From the NCBI RefSeq assembly GCF_044326205.1, contig NZ_JBIRCY010000034.1, forward strand, positions 1 to 64,000: DNA of 64,000 nt, given 5' to 3'. The translations under genes and the position numbers were made by a program. This document shows positions 24,514 through 32,930 of the stretch, one piece after another (within the stretch, counting starts at the first letter, position 1; each line of letters opens with the position of its first letter). Under the pieces are notes generated by a model. That model did not search any database. It was given only the letters and a program-made list of their open reading frames with translations, and was not told the origin of the DNA. The DNA comes from Kumtagia sp044326205. Lineage in GTDB: Bacteria; Pseudomonadota; Alphaproteobacteria; Rhizobiales; Rhizobiaceae.

Positions 24514-25403
24514 GCGCACAAACCCTCGCCGGCCGCGGTCCCGCGGAAACGCTGGCGCAGCCGGTGCATGTGCTCAACCTGTCCTGCGAGGACCGGCCGG
24601 GCATAGTCGCGGCCGTCAGCGCTGAACTGGCGGCAATCGGCGCCAACATTGCCGAGAGCAGCCAGTTCTGGGATCGTCAGAGCAACCGCTTCTTCATGCG
24701 CCTCGCCTTCGCCGGCCCGCCGGCTGCGACGGTCGGCACATTGGGGCGGGTGCTCCAGCCGACGATCGAACGGTTCGGCATGACCACCTCGCTCTTCGAT
24801 CAGGGGCGGCGGCCGAAGATCGTCATCATGGTCTCGAAATTCGACCATGCCCTGCTGCATCTCATCTACCAGATCCGCGTCGGCTGGCTGAACGCCGAAG
24901 TCGCGGCCATCGTCTCCAACCACGAGGACGCCCGGCGCATCGCCGAACTGGAAGGCATACCTTTTCACCACTGGCCGGTCAGCCGCGACAGCAAGGCAGC
25001 GCAGGAAGAACGGCTCGAAGCGCTCGTCGCTGACAGCGGCGCGGAACTGGTCATCCTCGCCCGCTACATGCAGGTGTTCTCCGAAGGTCTGTCGGATCGG
25101 CTCTATGGCCGCGCCATCAACATCCACCACTCCTTCCTGCCGAGCTTCAAGGGCGCAAAACCCTATCACCAGGCCTTCGACCGCGGCGTGAAGCTGATCG
25201 GCGCGACCGCCCACTACGTCACCTCCGATCTCGACGAGGGTCCGATCATCGAGCAGGAGACCGAACGTGTCACCCACGCGATGAGCGCCGAGGATTTCGT
25301 CGCCGTCGGCCGCGACATCGAAAGCCGGGTGCTGGCGCGGGCGGTCAAGCTGCATCTTGAGGGCCGCGTCATGATCAACGGCCACAAGACGGTGGCTTTC
25401 TGA
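24510..25403 (+). CDS. purU: Formyltetrahydrofolate deformylase
   Basis: This 297-residue PurU has an N-terminal ACT regulatory domain (about 20-100, with LSCEDRPGIVAAVSAEL). A C-terminal formyltransferase-type hydrolase domain follows, with N204-x-H206 in INIHHSFLP and D242 in DLDEGP as catalytic residues. It releases formate from 10-formyl-tetrahydrofolate and regenerates free tetrahydrofolate. The start overlaps the stop of the PanB-like gene, so the two are co-translated. In this operon PurU would drain one-carbon units formed by demethylation, as it does beside several demethylase genes in other bacteria. It is probably not the housekeeping copy. Confidence 0.93.
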   Translation: MSAQTLAGRGPAETLAQPVHVLNLSCEDRPGIVAAVSAELAAIGANIAESSQFWDRQSNRFFMRLAFAGPPAATVGTLGRVLQPTIERFGMTTSLFDQGRRPKIVIMVSKFDHALLHLIYQIRVGWLNAEVAAIVSNHEDARRIAELEGIPFHHWPVSRDSKAAQEERLEALVADSGAELVILARYMQVFSEGLSDRLYGRAINIHHSFLPSFKGAKPYHQAFDRGVKLIGATAHYVTSDLDEGPIIEQETERVTHAMSAEDFVAVGRDIESRVLARAVKLHLEGRVMINGHKTVAF

Positions 25404-25413
25404 GGCACAGGTC

Positions 25414-25443
25414 CGGAGGCAGTCGCCGCTGGTGGGGCCTCCG
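25414..25443 (+). terminator. Weak terminator-like hairpin after purU
   Basis: CGGAGGC (25414-25420) pairs with GCCTCCG (25437-25443) over a 16-base loop, beginning eleven bases after the purU stop. TTTT occurs nine bases further on (25453-25456). The loop is long and the T-run is short and displaced, so termination here is uncertain. The remaining sequence to 25697 shows no convincing gene. Confidence 0.25.
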
Positions 25444-25697
25444 CCGATGGCGTTTTGGGGCCGGGTCGGTGTACTGTTCCGTTCGGCCGTCAAACCGCCC
25501 GTTGCACCGAACCTCGGAATTTGTTTCCAGCTATAAGCCGAGCGAGGCGTCAAATTGCCTCCACTTGGCTGCACTTTGAATGCCGCTTCCTTTGATTGGC
25601 GCGCTCGCCGTGTCACCGTCGCGCATCGCTTTCGCGACAGGCGACGGCACATGATTTTCCGTCAAGCCGCCGGCCTGCCGCAGCCCGGAGCTAACCG

Positions 25698-26723
25698 ATG
25701 ACCAGAATTGTTCCCGTGCTCGACCTTTCGCGGCTTGAACCGGGCGCGTCCGAGCGGCGGACCTTCCTCGCCGATCTGCGTTCGGCGGCGCGCGACGTCG
25801 GCTTCTTCTACCTCTCCGGCCACGGCATCCCGAACGACCAGATCGACGTCCTGCTGGCCGCTGCGCGGCGCTTCTTCGCGCTTGCGGAGGCCGAAAAGCT
25901 GTCGATCGGCATGGTCAATTCCTCGCAATTCCGGGGCTACACGCGCGCCGGCGGCGAGTTCACCAAGGGCAAGGCCGACTGGCGCGAGCAGCTCGACATC
26001 GGCGTCGAGCGCGAGGCGATACCGCAGGGACCAGGGCTGCCACCTTGGACGCGCCTGCAAGGGCCGAACCAGTGGCCCGCAAGCCAGCCGGAGCTAAAAC
26101 CACTTCTGCTGGACTGGCAGGGCAGGGCGACCGCCGTCGCCATCCGCCTGCTGAAGGCTTTCGCCTTGGCGCTGGAGCAGCCGGAGGATGCGTTCGACCC
26201 GATCTATGCCGACCAGCCGAACCACCGCATGAAGATCGTCCGTTATCCCGGCCGCGACCTGACCGGCGACACGCAGGGCGTCGGCGCCCACAAGGACGGC
26301 GGGTTCCTCACCCTCCTGCTTCAGGACCAGAACAAAGGACTCCAGGTCGAATATGGCGGCGGCTGGGTCGATGTCGATCCGATCCCCGGCACGCTGGTGG
26401 TCAATATCGGCGAACTGCTCGAACTCGCCTCCAACGGCTATCTCAGGGCGACCGTGCATCGTGTCGTCACCCCGCCGGCAGGCGTCGAACGCATCTCTGT
26501 GCCGTTCTTCTTCAGCGCGCGGCTCGACGCGACCATCCCGCTGCTCACCCTTCCGGACGAGTTGGCCGCCGAGGCGCGAGGGCCGGCCAGCGATCCCGAC
26601 AATCCGCTTTTCCGCGATGTCGGCACCAATGTCCTGAAGAGCCGGCTGCGGTCGCATCCCGACGTGGCGCGACGGCATTATGCCGACCTCGTCGGTCCGG
26701 CTTCCACCTCCGCGGCGGCTTAA
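25698..26723 (+). CDS. Isopenicillin N synthase-like 2OG-Fe(II) oxygenase
   Basis: This is a 341-residue non-haem iron oxygenase. The DIOX N-terminal domain begins VPVLDLSRLEPG. The iron triad is H198-x-D200 in GAHKDGGFLTLL and H254 in ATVHRV, and R265-x-S267 (RIS) binds the 2-oxoglutarate carboxylate. In bacteria such proteins hydroxylate diverse small molecules and are rarely linked to beta-lactam synthesis. A GGAGC site precedes the ATG. It stands alone, 294 bases after purU and 202 bases before a flavin monooxygenase, so no pathway can be read from the context. Confidence 0.88.
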   Translation: MTRIVPVLDLSRLEPGASERRTFLADLRSAARDVGFFYLSGHGIPNDQIDVLLAAARRFFALAEAEKLSIGMVNSSQFRGYTRAGGEFTKGKADWREQLDIGVEREAIPQGPGLPPWTRLQGPNQWPASQPELKPLLLDWQGRATAVAIRLLKAFALALEQPEDAFDPIYADQPNHRMKIVRYPGRDLTGDTQGVGAHKDGGFLTLLLQDQNKGLQVEYGGGWVDVDPIPGTLVVNIGELLELASNGYLRATVHRVVTPPAGVERISVPFFFSARLDATIPLLTLPDELAAEARGPASDPDNPLFRDVGTNVLKSRLRSHPDVARRHYADLVGPASTSAAA

Positions 26724-26925
26724 GAGGCATGTCATCCTGGAACGGCAATCCGGACGGAATTCGCCGGACCGGCCGGAGAATTGGAATGGCGCTTCTTGGC
26801 ATACCCGATGTCTGCCATGGATAATGCGGGCCTGTCTCTACATGCTCCCTTGAATGCCGGTTTCCCATGCTCATCTAGCATGGGCGGCTGATCCCAAGCA
26901 GACATCAGAAGAAAGGGCCTTTCCG

Positions 26926-28272
26926 ATGGCTCAAGACCGAAAGCTCCGGCTCGGCGCCTTCATGAGGCCCGTCAGCCTGCACACCGGCGCCTGGCGCTAT
27001 CCCGGCGCCTATGCAGACGCCAATTTCAATTTCGGCCATCTCAAGCATTTCGCGCAGAGGCTGGAAGCCGCCAAATTCGACGCCTTCTTCATGGCCGACC
27101 ATCTGGCGGTGCTGAATATGCCGATCGAAGCGCTGCGGCGCAGCCATACGGTGACGTCGTTCGAGCCGTTCACGCTGTTGTCGGCTCTGGCGGCGGTCAC
27201 CGAGCGCATCGGCCTGGTGGCGACCGCCTCGACCACCTTCGACGAGCCCTATCACATCGCCCGGCGCTTCGCCTCGCTCGACCATATCAGCAACGGGCGC
27301 GCCGGCTGGAACATCGTGACGACCTCGAACCCCGACGCGGCCCTGAATTTCGGGCTGGAGGATCATGTCGAGCATGACGAACGCTATCATCGCGCCCGCG
27401 AATTCTACGACGTGGTCACCGGCCTGTGGGACAGCTTTGCCGACGACGCCTTCATCCGTGACAAGGAGAGTGGGCTGTATTTCGACCCCGCCAAACTGCA
27501 TGTTTTGAACCACAAGGGGCCTCAGCTATCGGTGCGCGGACCTCTCAACATCGCCCGGCCTGTGCAGGGCTGGCCGGTGATCGTCCAGGCCGGCGCGTCC
27601 GAAGCCGGGCGCCAACTCGCGGCGGAAACGGCCGAAATGATCTTCGCCGCGCATGGCGATCTCGCCGCCGGCCAGCGCTTCTTCGCAGACGTCAAGGGGC
27701 GGGCGGAAAAACTCGGCCGCTCCCGCGATTCCATCAAAATCCTACCCGGCGCTTTCGTCATTGTCGGCGACACAGTGGAGGAGGCCCGTGCCAAGCGGGC
27801 GAAGCTCGACAGCCTGGTCTATTACGAAAGCGGTATCGCCTCGCTGTCGATCGCGCTCGGGCATGATGCGTCGGGCTTTGATCCCGACGGGCCGCTACCG
27901 GAAATTCCGGAAACAAACCAGAGCAAGAGCGGCCGCGAGCGCGTGATCGACCTGGCGCGGCGGGAAAACCTGACCGTCCGGCAACTCGCGCAGCGGCTCG
28001 GCGGCTATTCCGGGCTCGCCTTCGTCGGAACGCCGCAAACGATCGCCGACGAGATGGAAGCCTGGCTGCACGGCGACGGCTCCGACGGCTTCAACGTGAT
28101 GTTTCCATATCTGCCAGCCGGCCTCGACGATTTCGTCGATCTGGTCGTCCCCGAACTACAGCGCCGCAAGCTATTCCGCACTGAATACGAGGGCACGACG
28201 CTGCGGGAGAATCTCGGCCTCGCCCGGCCGGAGAATCGCTTCTTCGCCGGGGGCGAAGCGGGCGCGCGATAA
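26926..28272 (+). CDS. LLM-class flavin-dependent monooxygenase (NtaA/SnaA/DszA family)
   Basis: This 448-residue TIM-barrel monooxygenase uses reduced FMN from a separate reductase. It opens with LRLGAFMRPVSLHTGAWRYPGA, and FDAFFMADH and GRAGWNIVTTSNPDAALNFG are blocks typical of the nitrilotriacetate/dibenzothiophene-sulfone monooxygenase group. The start is the ATG at 26926, with GAAAGGG upstream. The substrate range of this family includes aminopolycarboxylates, sulfones and N-alkyl compounds. No reductase gene or transporter is adjacent, so the substrate is not evident. Confidence 0.88.
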   Translation: MAQDRKLRLGAFMRPVSLHTGAWRYPGAYADANFNFGHLKHFAQRLEAAKFDAFFMADHLAVLNMPIEALRRSHTVTSFEPFTLLSALAAVTERIGLVATASTTFDEPYHIARRFASLDHISNGRAGWNIVTTSNPDAALNFGLEDHVEHDERYHRAREFYDVVTGLWDSFADDAFIRDKESGLYFDPAKLHVLNHKGPQLSVRGPLNIARPVQGWPVIVQAGASEAGRQLAAETAEMIFAAHGDLAAGQRFFADVKGRAEKLGRSRDSIKILPGAFVIVGDTVEEARAKRAKLDSLVYYESGIASLSIALGHDASGFDPDGPLPEIPETNQSKSGRERVIDLARRENLTVRQLAQRLGGYSGLAFVGTPQTIADEMEAWLHGDGSDGFNVMFPYLPAGLDDFVDLVVPELQRRKLFRTEYEGTTLRENLGLARPENRFFAGGEAGAR

Positions 28273-28370
28273 GCATCTCCATGGTGCGCGTTGCATGCGA
28301 CGACGCCATGAAAGCCGCGGGCCGCCGCAGTGAGCAAGCGGACGTGCAAACTGGTTACGATGCCGACTGT

Positions 28371-28409
28371 CCGGCGGCCGGCTGACGGCGAAAAAAGCCC
28401 GGCCGCCGG
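28371..28409. other. Strong GC hairpin downstream of the flavin monooxygenase gene
   Basis: CCGGCGGCCGG (28371-28381) and CCGGCCGCCGG (28399-28409) form a perfect 11-bp stem around a 17-base loop containing AAAAAA. It sits 98 bases after the monooxygenase stop and 114 bases before the next start. Without a T-run it could act as a Rho-dependent or messenger-end structure. The remainder of 28273-28522 holds no gene I can support. Confidence 0.4.
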
Positions 28410-28522
28410 TCCCTCGATGTTGAGGCGCCGTTCGACGAAAGGCGCTCCCCAGCGATGCGGCGGTCTATACAGCCGTCTCTCGTCGACGCTACATTCGATG
28501 CGAAAAACCGAGGGGCTTGGGA

Positions 28523-28963
28523 ATGAGAAACTTTCGTGCAATCGGTGCGCTTGTGATCCTGTTGACCGGAGGCGGGGCCGCCATAGCGCAGGAGGTGCCG
28601 GACTTGAAAGGGACGTGGACCCCGGCGCAGGGCGCTCATATCGTGGACGGACCGAGCCGGCATGCCAAGAGCGGAACCGTGCCGGTGCGTGGTGACGACA
28701 CGCTTCAAAAGCACGCGTCGGAGTTCGTTTTCCGTTTCGAAGGGCAGGAAGGACGGACCTTCTGGGGCGTCCTGTCGTCGGCCAAGGTGTCCGAAAAGCT
28801 GATCGGGGCCTTGTCCGTGGATGGCAAGCGCTTTGTCATCGCAGACGAGGACGGGACGTTCGACGGCACCGTGGTGGATGCCGACACACTGGATTATTGC
28901 TATACCCATGTCACCCCGACAGACAGGGCCGTCGCGTGCGGGCTGCTGGTTCGGAAAAAATGA
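28523..28963 (+). CDS. Exported hypothetical protein
   Basis: This 146-residue protein begins with a Sec signal peptide (about residues 1-22, cleavage near AIA-QE). The mature part starts PDLKGTWTPAQGAHIVDGPS. A pattern of short strands follows (FVFRFEGQEGRTFWGVLSS, LIGALSVDGKRFVIADEDG, FDGTVVDADTLDYCYTH), suggesting a small beta-barrel or lipocalin-like domain. I do not recognise a named family. The ATG at 28523 is chosen over a TTG two codons earlier because GAGGGG lies upstream at good distance. It is flanked by gaps of about 250 bases on both sides and is probably monocistronic. Confidence 0.68.
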   Translation: MRNFRAIGALVILLTGGGAAIAQEVPDLKGTWTPAQGAHIVDGPSRHAKSGTVPVRGDDTLQKHASEFVFRFEGQEGRTFWGVLSSAKVSEKLIGALSVDGKRFVIADEDGTFDGTVVDADTLDYCYTHVTPTDRAVACGLLVRKK

Positions 28964-29207
28964 CAAGCGGCGGTGCTGCCGGACGGGCGTTTCTACGCAA
29001 GCCGGCGGATATTGGGGAATGGAGGATGGGCCGGCGAAGGCTTCCCCACTACTCGAGAGCTTCGACGTACCAACCTGACGGCGTGTCATGAGTAACCATC
29101 CCGCAGGCCGCGGAAGGTATTCTTAACCGCGTCCGAAGCAATTGCTTTTGGCGGTCGCTCGACCCGGTACGGTGCTCGCCTCAAACATCATTTGCGGATG
29201 GGGCATC

Positions 29208-29645
29208 ATGAATCCGATCGTCGATTCCAACAGTCTCCCTCGCACCAAGGTCTGGGGCGAGAGCGACGCGGCTGTGCGTTGGCAGGGCGCCTTCGCCCGT
29301 TATGGTGGAAACGGGTCGACCGCTTCGTCGACCATAGTCTACGAGATCGAGCCGGGCGGCCGTCTCGGCTGGCATACCGATGCCACCGAGGAAACCCAAT
29401 ACATCATCGCCGGGACCGGCCTGCTGTACCTGGAAGACGGCACGACGCACCCGGTCGCGCCAGGCAGCGTGTTCGTGCTGCCGACGCCGTTGCGTCATGA
29501 TCTCGAGAACACGGGGACGGAAACGCTTCGCGCGGTTGCGTTCTTCGCGGCGGCGATGTTCACGCAGACCTTCGACCAGGTGATGATGCCGCCGAAGACC
29601 CATGTCCTCGGCACGCCGAACCGCGAAGGGCAGGTTGCCTACTGA
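29208..29645 (+). CDS. Cupin-domain protein
   Basis: This 145-residue single cupin has likely metal ligands H56, E62 or Q64, and H97, in the blocks GWHTDATEETQYIIAGTG and VLPTPLRHDLENTGTETLRAVAFF. These form the two cupin motifs of a small beta-barrel. The enzyme or binding role cannot be stated. The frame extends 66 bases upstream, but the ATG at 29208 starts just before the conserved part and is preceded by GGATGGGG. It ends 42 bases from a convergent RraA-like gene. The 244 bases before it show no gene. Confidence 0.8.
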   Translation: MNPIVDSNSLPRTKVWGESDAAVRWQGAFARYGGNGSTASSTIVYEIEPGGRLGWHTDATEETQYIIAGTGLLYLEDGTTHPVAPGSVFVLPTPLRHDLENTGTETLRAVAFFAAAMFTQTFDQVMMPPKTHVLGTPNREGQVAY

Positions 29646-29687
29646 GGCTGCGACGGTTCAGGCGAACGCAAAAAAGCGCTGGCCGGC

Positions 29688-30428
29688 TTATTCCGGCTGG
29701 TTGTTCTTGCGCCACTCCTCATATTCGCCCCGCGCATCGTCATGCAGCGGGTAGTAGCGCTGTAGCGGCGCGCCCTGCATCAGCTTCATGCGGGAGAAAT
29801 CCTCCCAGTCGTGGTGCTTCCTCGATTCCTCGATGACTTGCGAAGCCATCACGACCGGAACGACCACCACCCCGTCATCATCGGCAACGATGATATCACC
29901 GGGCACCACCGTAACGCCGCCGCAGGCAATCGGCACATTAACGGCGTTGGGATAGATGCTGGTCTGAACATGGTAATTTGGCGTCCAGCCACGAAGCCAG
30001 AGCGGCAGGTCGAGCTTCTCGACGTTCGGCCGGTCGCGCATGCAGCCGTCGATCACGATGCCCGCGCCGCCCCTTCCCTTAAAATAGGTTGACATCATAT
30101 CCCCGAACACGCCCGAACTCATATCGCCCCGGGCATCGACGACGACCACATCGCCTTCCTGCGTGTGGTAGAGCACGTGCCGGTGCAGTTGCGTCTCTGG
30201 GTCGGCATATTCGCCCTCGTTGAACAGGTCGGGCCGCTGCGGCATGAACTGCAGCGTCAGCGCCGGCCCGACGATCGACTTTCCGCGGTTCTGCGCCACC
30301 GGACCCACCATGTGCGGATTGCGGAAGCCCATGTGGCCGAGCGTACCGGCGACCGTCGCCGCGCCGATGTCCCTCAGCGCATCGATGATCTCGCGTGGCG
30401 GCCGGTTGATGCCGGGCGTATGGGTCAT
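29688..30428 (-). CDS. RraA-like / HMG-CHA aldolase family protein
   Basis: This 246-residue protein belongs to the RraA-like family, which contains the RNase E regulator RraA and the 4-hydroxy-4-methyl-2-oxoglutarate / 4-carboxy-4-hydroxy-2-oxoadipate aldolases. The core GDVVVVDARGD plus GIVIDGCMRD carries the arginine and aspartate residues used by the aldolases. PGDIIVADDDGVVVVP is the C-terminal strand pair. It ends the leftward sugar-acid operon behind a mandelate-racemase-type dehydratase. Here an aldolase or decarboxylase acting on the keto-acid product is more likely than RNase control. Confidence 0.82.
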   Translation of the reverse strand: MTHTPGINRPPREIIDALRDIGAATVAGTLGHMGFRNPHMVGPVAQNRGKSIVGPALTLQFMPQRPDLFNEGEYADPETQLHRHVLYHTQEGDVVVVDARGDMSSGVFGDMMSTYFKGRGGAGIVIDGCMRDRPNVEKLDLPLWLRGWTPNYHVQTSIYPNAVNVPIACGGVTVVPGDIIVADDDGVVVVPVVMASQVIEESRKHHDWEDFSRMKLMQGAPLQRYYPLHDDARGEYEEWRKNNQPE

Positions 30429-30454
30429 GGCAAATCTCCTTCGGCCCGCAGGCC

Positions 30455-31609
30455 TTACCAGTTGGTGACGGAGCCGTCGGTGCGGCGCAGATGCGGGGCT
30501 TCCCAGAACTTGAAGCTTTGCTTTTTCACCAGCGCTTCATCAACCTCGACGCCCAGGCCGGGCGCGTCGCCGACCGCGTAGACGGCGCCGGCGAGTTTCG
30601 GCTGGACGGGGAAAATGCCGGCATCATCAAAACCGTGGTAAAGCTCGCCGGGCGAGGCGCGGGTCTCCAGCCAGGCAAAGTTGGCGACTGCCGCCGCCAA
30701 GTGGATCGTCGCCGCGGTGCAGATTGGCCCAAGCGGGTTGTGCGGCATCATGTCGACGTAATGCGCCTCGCTCCAGCCCGCGACTTTCATGGCCTCGGTC
30801 AGCCCACCGACATTGCACACGTCGATGCGGTTGAACTGATGGATGTCGCGCTCGATGTAGGGCAGGAACTGCCATTTCGAGGAAAACTCCTCGCCGATGG
30901 CAAACGGCACGTCGGTCAGTTTTCTCAGCGCCTCGTAAGCTTCCGGCGTCTCGTCGCGGATCGGTTCCTCCAGGAAATCCAGCGTGCCCGACGGCATCTT
31001 CTGGCAGTAGCTGGCAGCTTCGGCGACGGACAGCCGGTGGTGATAGTCGACGCCCAGAACCACCGTCTCGCCGAGTTCTTCACGCGCCTTGACGCACCAT
31101 CTGGCGGTTTCGGCGATGCTCTGGCGGGGCTCGTAAAGGTCGGCACTCTCATGTCCCGACGGGAAGAGGCGGATGGCATTCCAGCCCATCGCCATGAGTT
31201 CCCGCGCCTGCTCGATCATTTGGGAGCCGCAAGGTCCCCGCGTCGTGACGAAGGTCGGGACGTGATTGCGCTGTTTGCCGCCGAGCAGTTGATAAACCGG
31301 GACACCCAGCGCCTTGCCCTTGATGTCGTGCAGCGCGATGTCGATGGCCGAGATGGCGGCGGTGAGCACGCGCCCGCCCTCGAAATACTGGCTGCGGTAC
31401 ATCTCCTGCCACAGCGCCCCGATGGCCATGGGATCCCGGCCGATCAGGAACTCGCGAAAATGCTCGATCGCCCCGACGACCGCTTTCTCGCGCCCGGACA
31501 GACCGCTCTCACCCCAACCGTAGATGCCTTCGTTGGTCTCGACCTTGACGATGAGCTGATTCCGGATGCCGACCCAGGTCGGGTAGGGGATGATGGCGGT
31601 GATTTTCAT
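30455..31609 (-). CDS. Enolase-superfamily sugar-acid dehydratase (galactonate dehydratase-like)
   Basis: This 384-residue member of the mandelate racemase/muconate lactonizing enzyme group has an N-terminal capping domain (YGWGESGLSGREKAVVGAI) and a TIM barrel. Metal-ligand candidates are the aspartate in VLGVDYHH, the glutamate in LDFLEEP and the glutamate in FAIGEEFSS. The C-terminal histidine in MMPHNPLGP is the expected acid/base. The usual KxK-type strand reads NAIRLFPSG. This pattern is that of acid-sugar dehydratases such as galactonate dehydratase. It is one of four enolase-superfamily genes in the locus and the only one on the minus strand, behind the Ugp-type transporter. Confidence 0.87.
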   Translation of the reverse strand: MKITAIIPYPTWVGIRNQLIVKVETNEGIYGWGESGLSGREKAVVGAIEHFREFLIGRDPMAIGALWQEMYRSQYFEGGRVLTAAISAIDIALHDIKGKALGVPVYQLLGGKQRNHVPTFVTTRGPCGSQMIEQARELMAMGWNAIRLFPSGHESADLYEPRQSIAETARWCVKAREELGETVVLGVDYHHRLSVAEAASYCQKMPSGTLDFLEEPIRDETPEAYEALRKLTDVPFAIGEEFSSKWQFLPYIERDIHQFNRIDVCNVGGLTEAMKVAGWSEAHYVDMMPHNPLGPICTAATIHLAAAVANFAWLETRASPGELYHGFDDAGIFPVQPKLAGAVYAVGDAPGLGVEVDEALVKKQSFKFWEAPHLRRTDGSVTNW

Positions 31610-31648
31610 AAATTCCCCTCGATCGTGTCGGGGTAGTCGCAGACAGAA

Positions 31649-31793
31649 TTACCCCCACCCCTAACCCCTCCCCACAAGGGGGAGGGGGACTTTGCGGCAG
31701 TGCCGACTTGCGCCAACCTTGATTGATCGGCTTTGATACAACACCGACCTAGTCCCCCTCCCCCTTGTGGGGAGGGGTTAGGGGTGGGGGTAA
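31649..31793. repeat. Perfect 43-bp inverted repeat between transporter and dehydratase genes
   Basis: Bases 31649-31691 and 31751-31793 are exact reverse complements over 43 bases, separated by a 59-base spacer. Each arm holds its own smaller GC-rich palindrome (CCCCTCCCC-ACAA-GGGGGAGGGG type). It lies between the ATPase gene and the downstream enolase-superfamily gene, both on the minus strand. Such GC-rich palindromes are dispersed repeats in rhizobial genomes. In RNA form it would be a very stable stem that could separate transporter expression from enzyme expression. Confidence 0.8.
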
Positions 31794-31823
31794 GAGACCC
31801 GATGGCCTCTCCAGTCATGGGCC

Positions 31824-32921
31824 TTACGCCGCCTTCAGCGCCATTGTCGTCTGGGCGTCGAACAGGTGCATCCGGTCCTGGTCGAACTCGATCCACACCG
31901 GCTCGTCGGGCTGGATCGCGACGCTCGGATCGAGGCTGATGTTGACCATTTCGCCATCGATCAGGATCTGGGCGAAGGTGACGTCGCCGGTGGGTTCGAC
32001 GCTGTAGATCTTGCCGGGGATGGCTCCGGGCAATGCCGATTTGTGCAGTTTGAGCGTGGAATGACGCGCGCCGAGCACCGCTTTTCGATCGCTCGATCCT
32101 TGCACCTTGCGTGCGTTCATGGCGGAAAGCGGCAACTCCCAGCCTGTGGCGCCCTTGAGCGCGGTGCCGCCGCCCGTGTTGACGATATCGACGGGGATCA
32201 GGCTCATGGCCGGGCTGCCGACGAAGCTTGCAACGAAGGTGTTGACCGGATTGGCAAAGACGTTGGCCGGCGCGTCATATTGCTGGAGCAGGCCGCCATG
32301 CATCACCGCCATCTTGTCGGCCATGGTGACCGCCTCGAGCTGGTCGTGGGTCACGTAGACGATGGTGGCGCCGAGGTTGTGATGGAAGCGCTTGATCTCG
32401 CTGCGCATCTGCACCCGCAGCTTGGCGTCGAGGTTGGAGAGCGGCTCGTCCATCAGGAACACCGCCGGGTCGCGCACCAGCGCGCGGCCGAGCGCGACGC
32501 GCTGCTGCTGGCCGCCGGAGAGTTCACGCGGACGGCGTTCGAGCAGATGGGTGATGTCCAGGACCTTCGCGGCGTCGCGCACCTTCCTGTCGATCATGTC
32601 GCGGGACTGTTTGCGCATCTGCAGCGGAAAGGCGAGATTGTTGAAGACGGTCTTGTTCGGGTAGAGCGCATAGTTTTGGAACACCATGGCGATGTCCCGG
32701 TCCTTGGGATCGAGATCGGTCACCATCCGGTCGCCGATAAAAATGTCGCCGCCCGATATCGGCAAGAGCCCCGCCACCAGGTTGAGTGTCGTCGTCTTGC
32801 CGCAGCCGGAAGGGCCGACCAGCGCCACGAACTCGCCGTCCGCGACGGTCAGCGATACATGATTGACGGCGTAGAGATTGCCGTAGGTCTTGACGACGTC
32901 CCGCAAAACGACCTGGGCCAT
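31824..32921 (-). CDS. Ugp/Msm-type sugar ABC transporter ATPase
   Basis: This 365-residue ATPase of the UgpC/MsmK group has Walker A GPSGCGKTT, signature LSGGQQQRVALGRAL, Walker B VFLMDEPLSN and histidine switch VTHDQ, all intact. A C-terminal OB-fold domain follows. As the only ATPase of this importer it should act as a homodimer, unlike the paired ATPases at 10391-12539. It starts nine bases after the MalG-type permease gene. The operon order is binding protein, MalF type, MalG type, ATPase, then the inverted repeat and two enzymes. Confidence 0.92.
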   Translation of the reverse strand: MAQVVLRDVVKTYGNLYAVNHVSLTVADGEFVALVGPSGCGKTTTLNLVAGLLPISGGDIFIGDRMVTDLDPKDRDIAMVFQNYALYPNKTVFNNLAFPLQMRKQSRDMIDRKVRDAAKVLDITHLLERRPRELSGGQQQRVALGRALVRDPAVFLMDEPLSNLDAKLRVQMRSEIKRFHHNLGATIVYVTHDQLEAVTMADKMAVMHGGLLQQYDAPANVFANPVNTFVASFVGSPAMSLIPVDIVNTGGGTALKGATGWELPLSAMNARKVQGSSDRKAVLGARHSTLKLHKSALPGAIPGKIYSVEPTGDVTFAQILIDGEMVNISLDPSVAIQPDEPVWIEFDQDRMHLFDAQTTMALKAA

Positions 32922-32930
32922 CCATTCTCC

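Noticed and set aside
28355..29089. A 244-codon minus-strand open frame across the exported hypothetical protein
   Set aside because: The plus-strand frame has a signal peptide and a good start, while the minus-strand translation lacks any domain and spans intergenic DNA.
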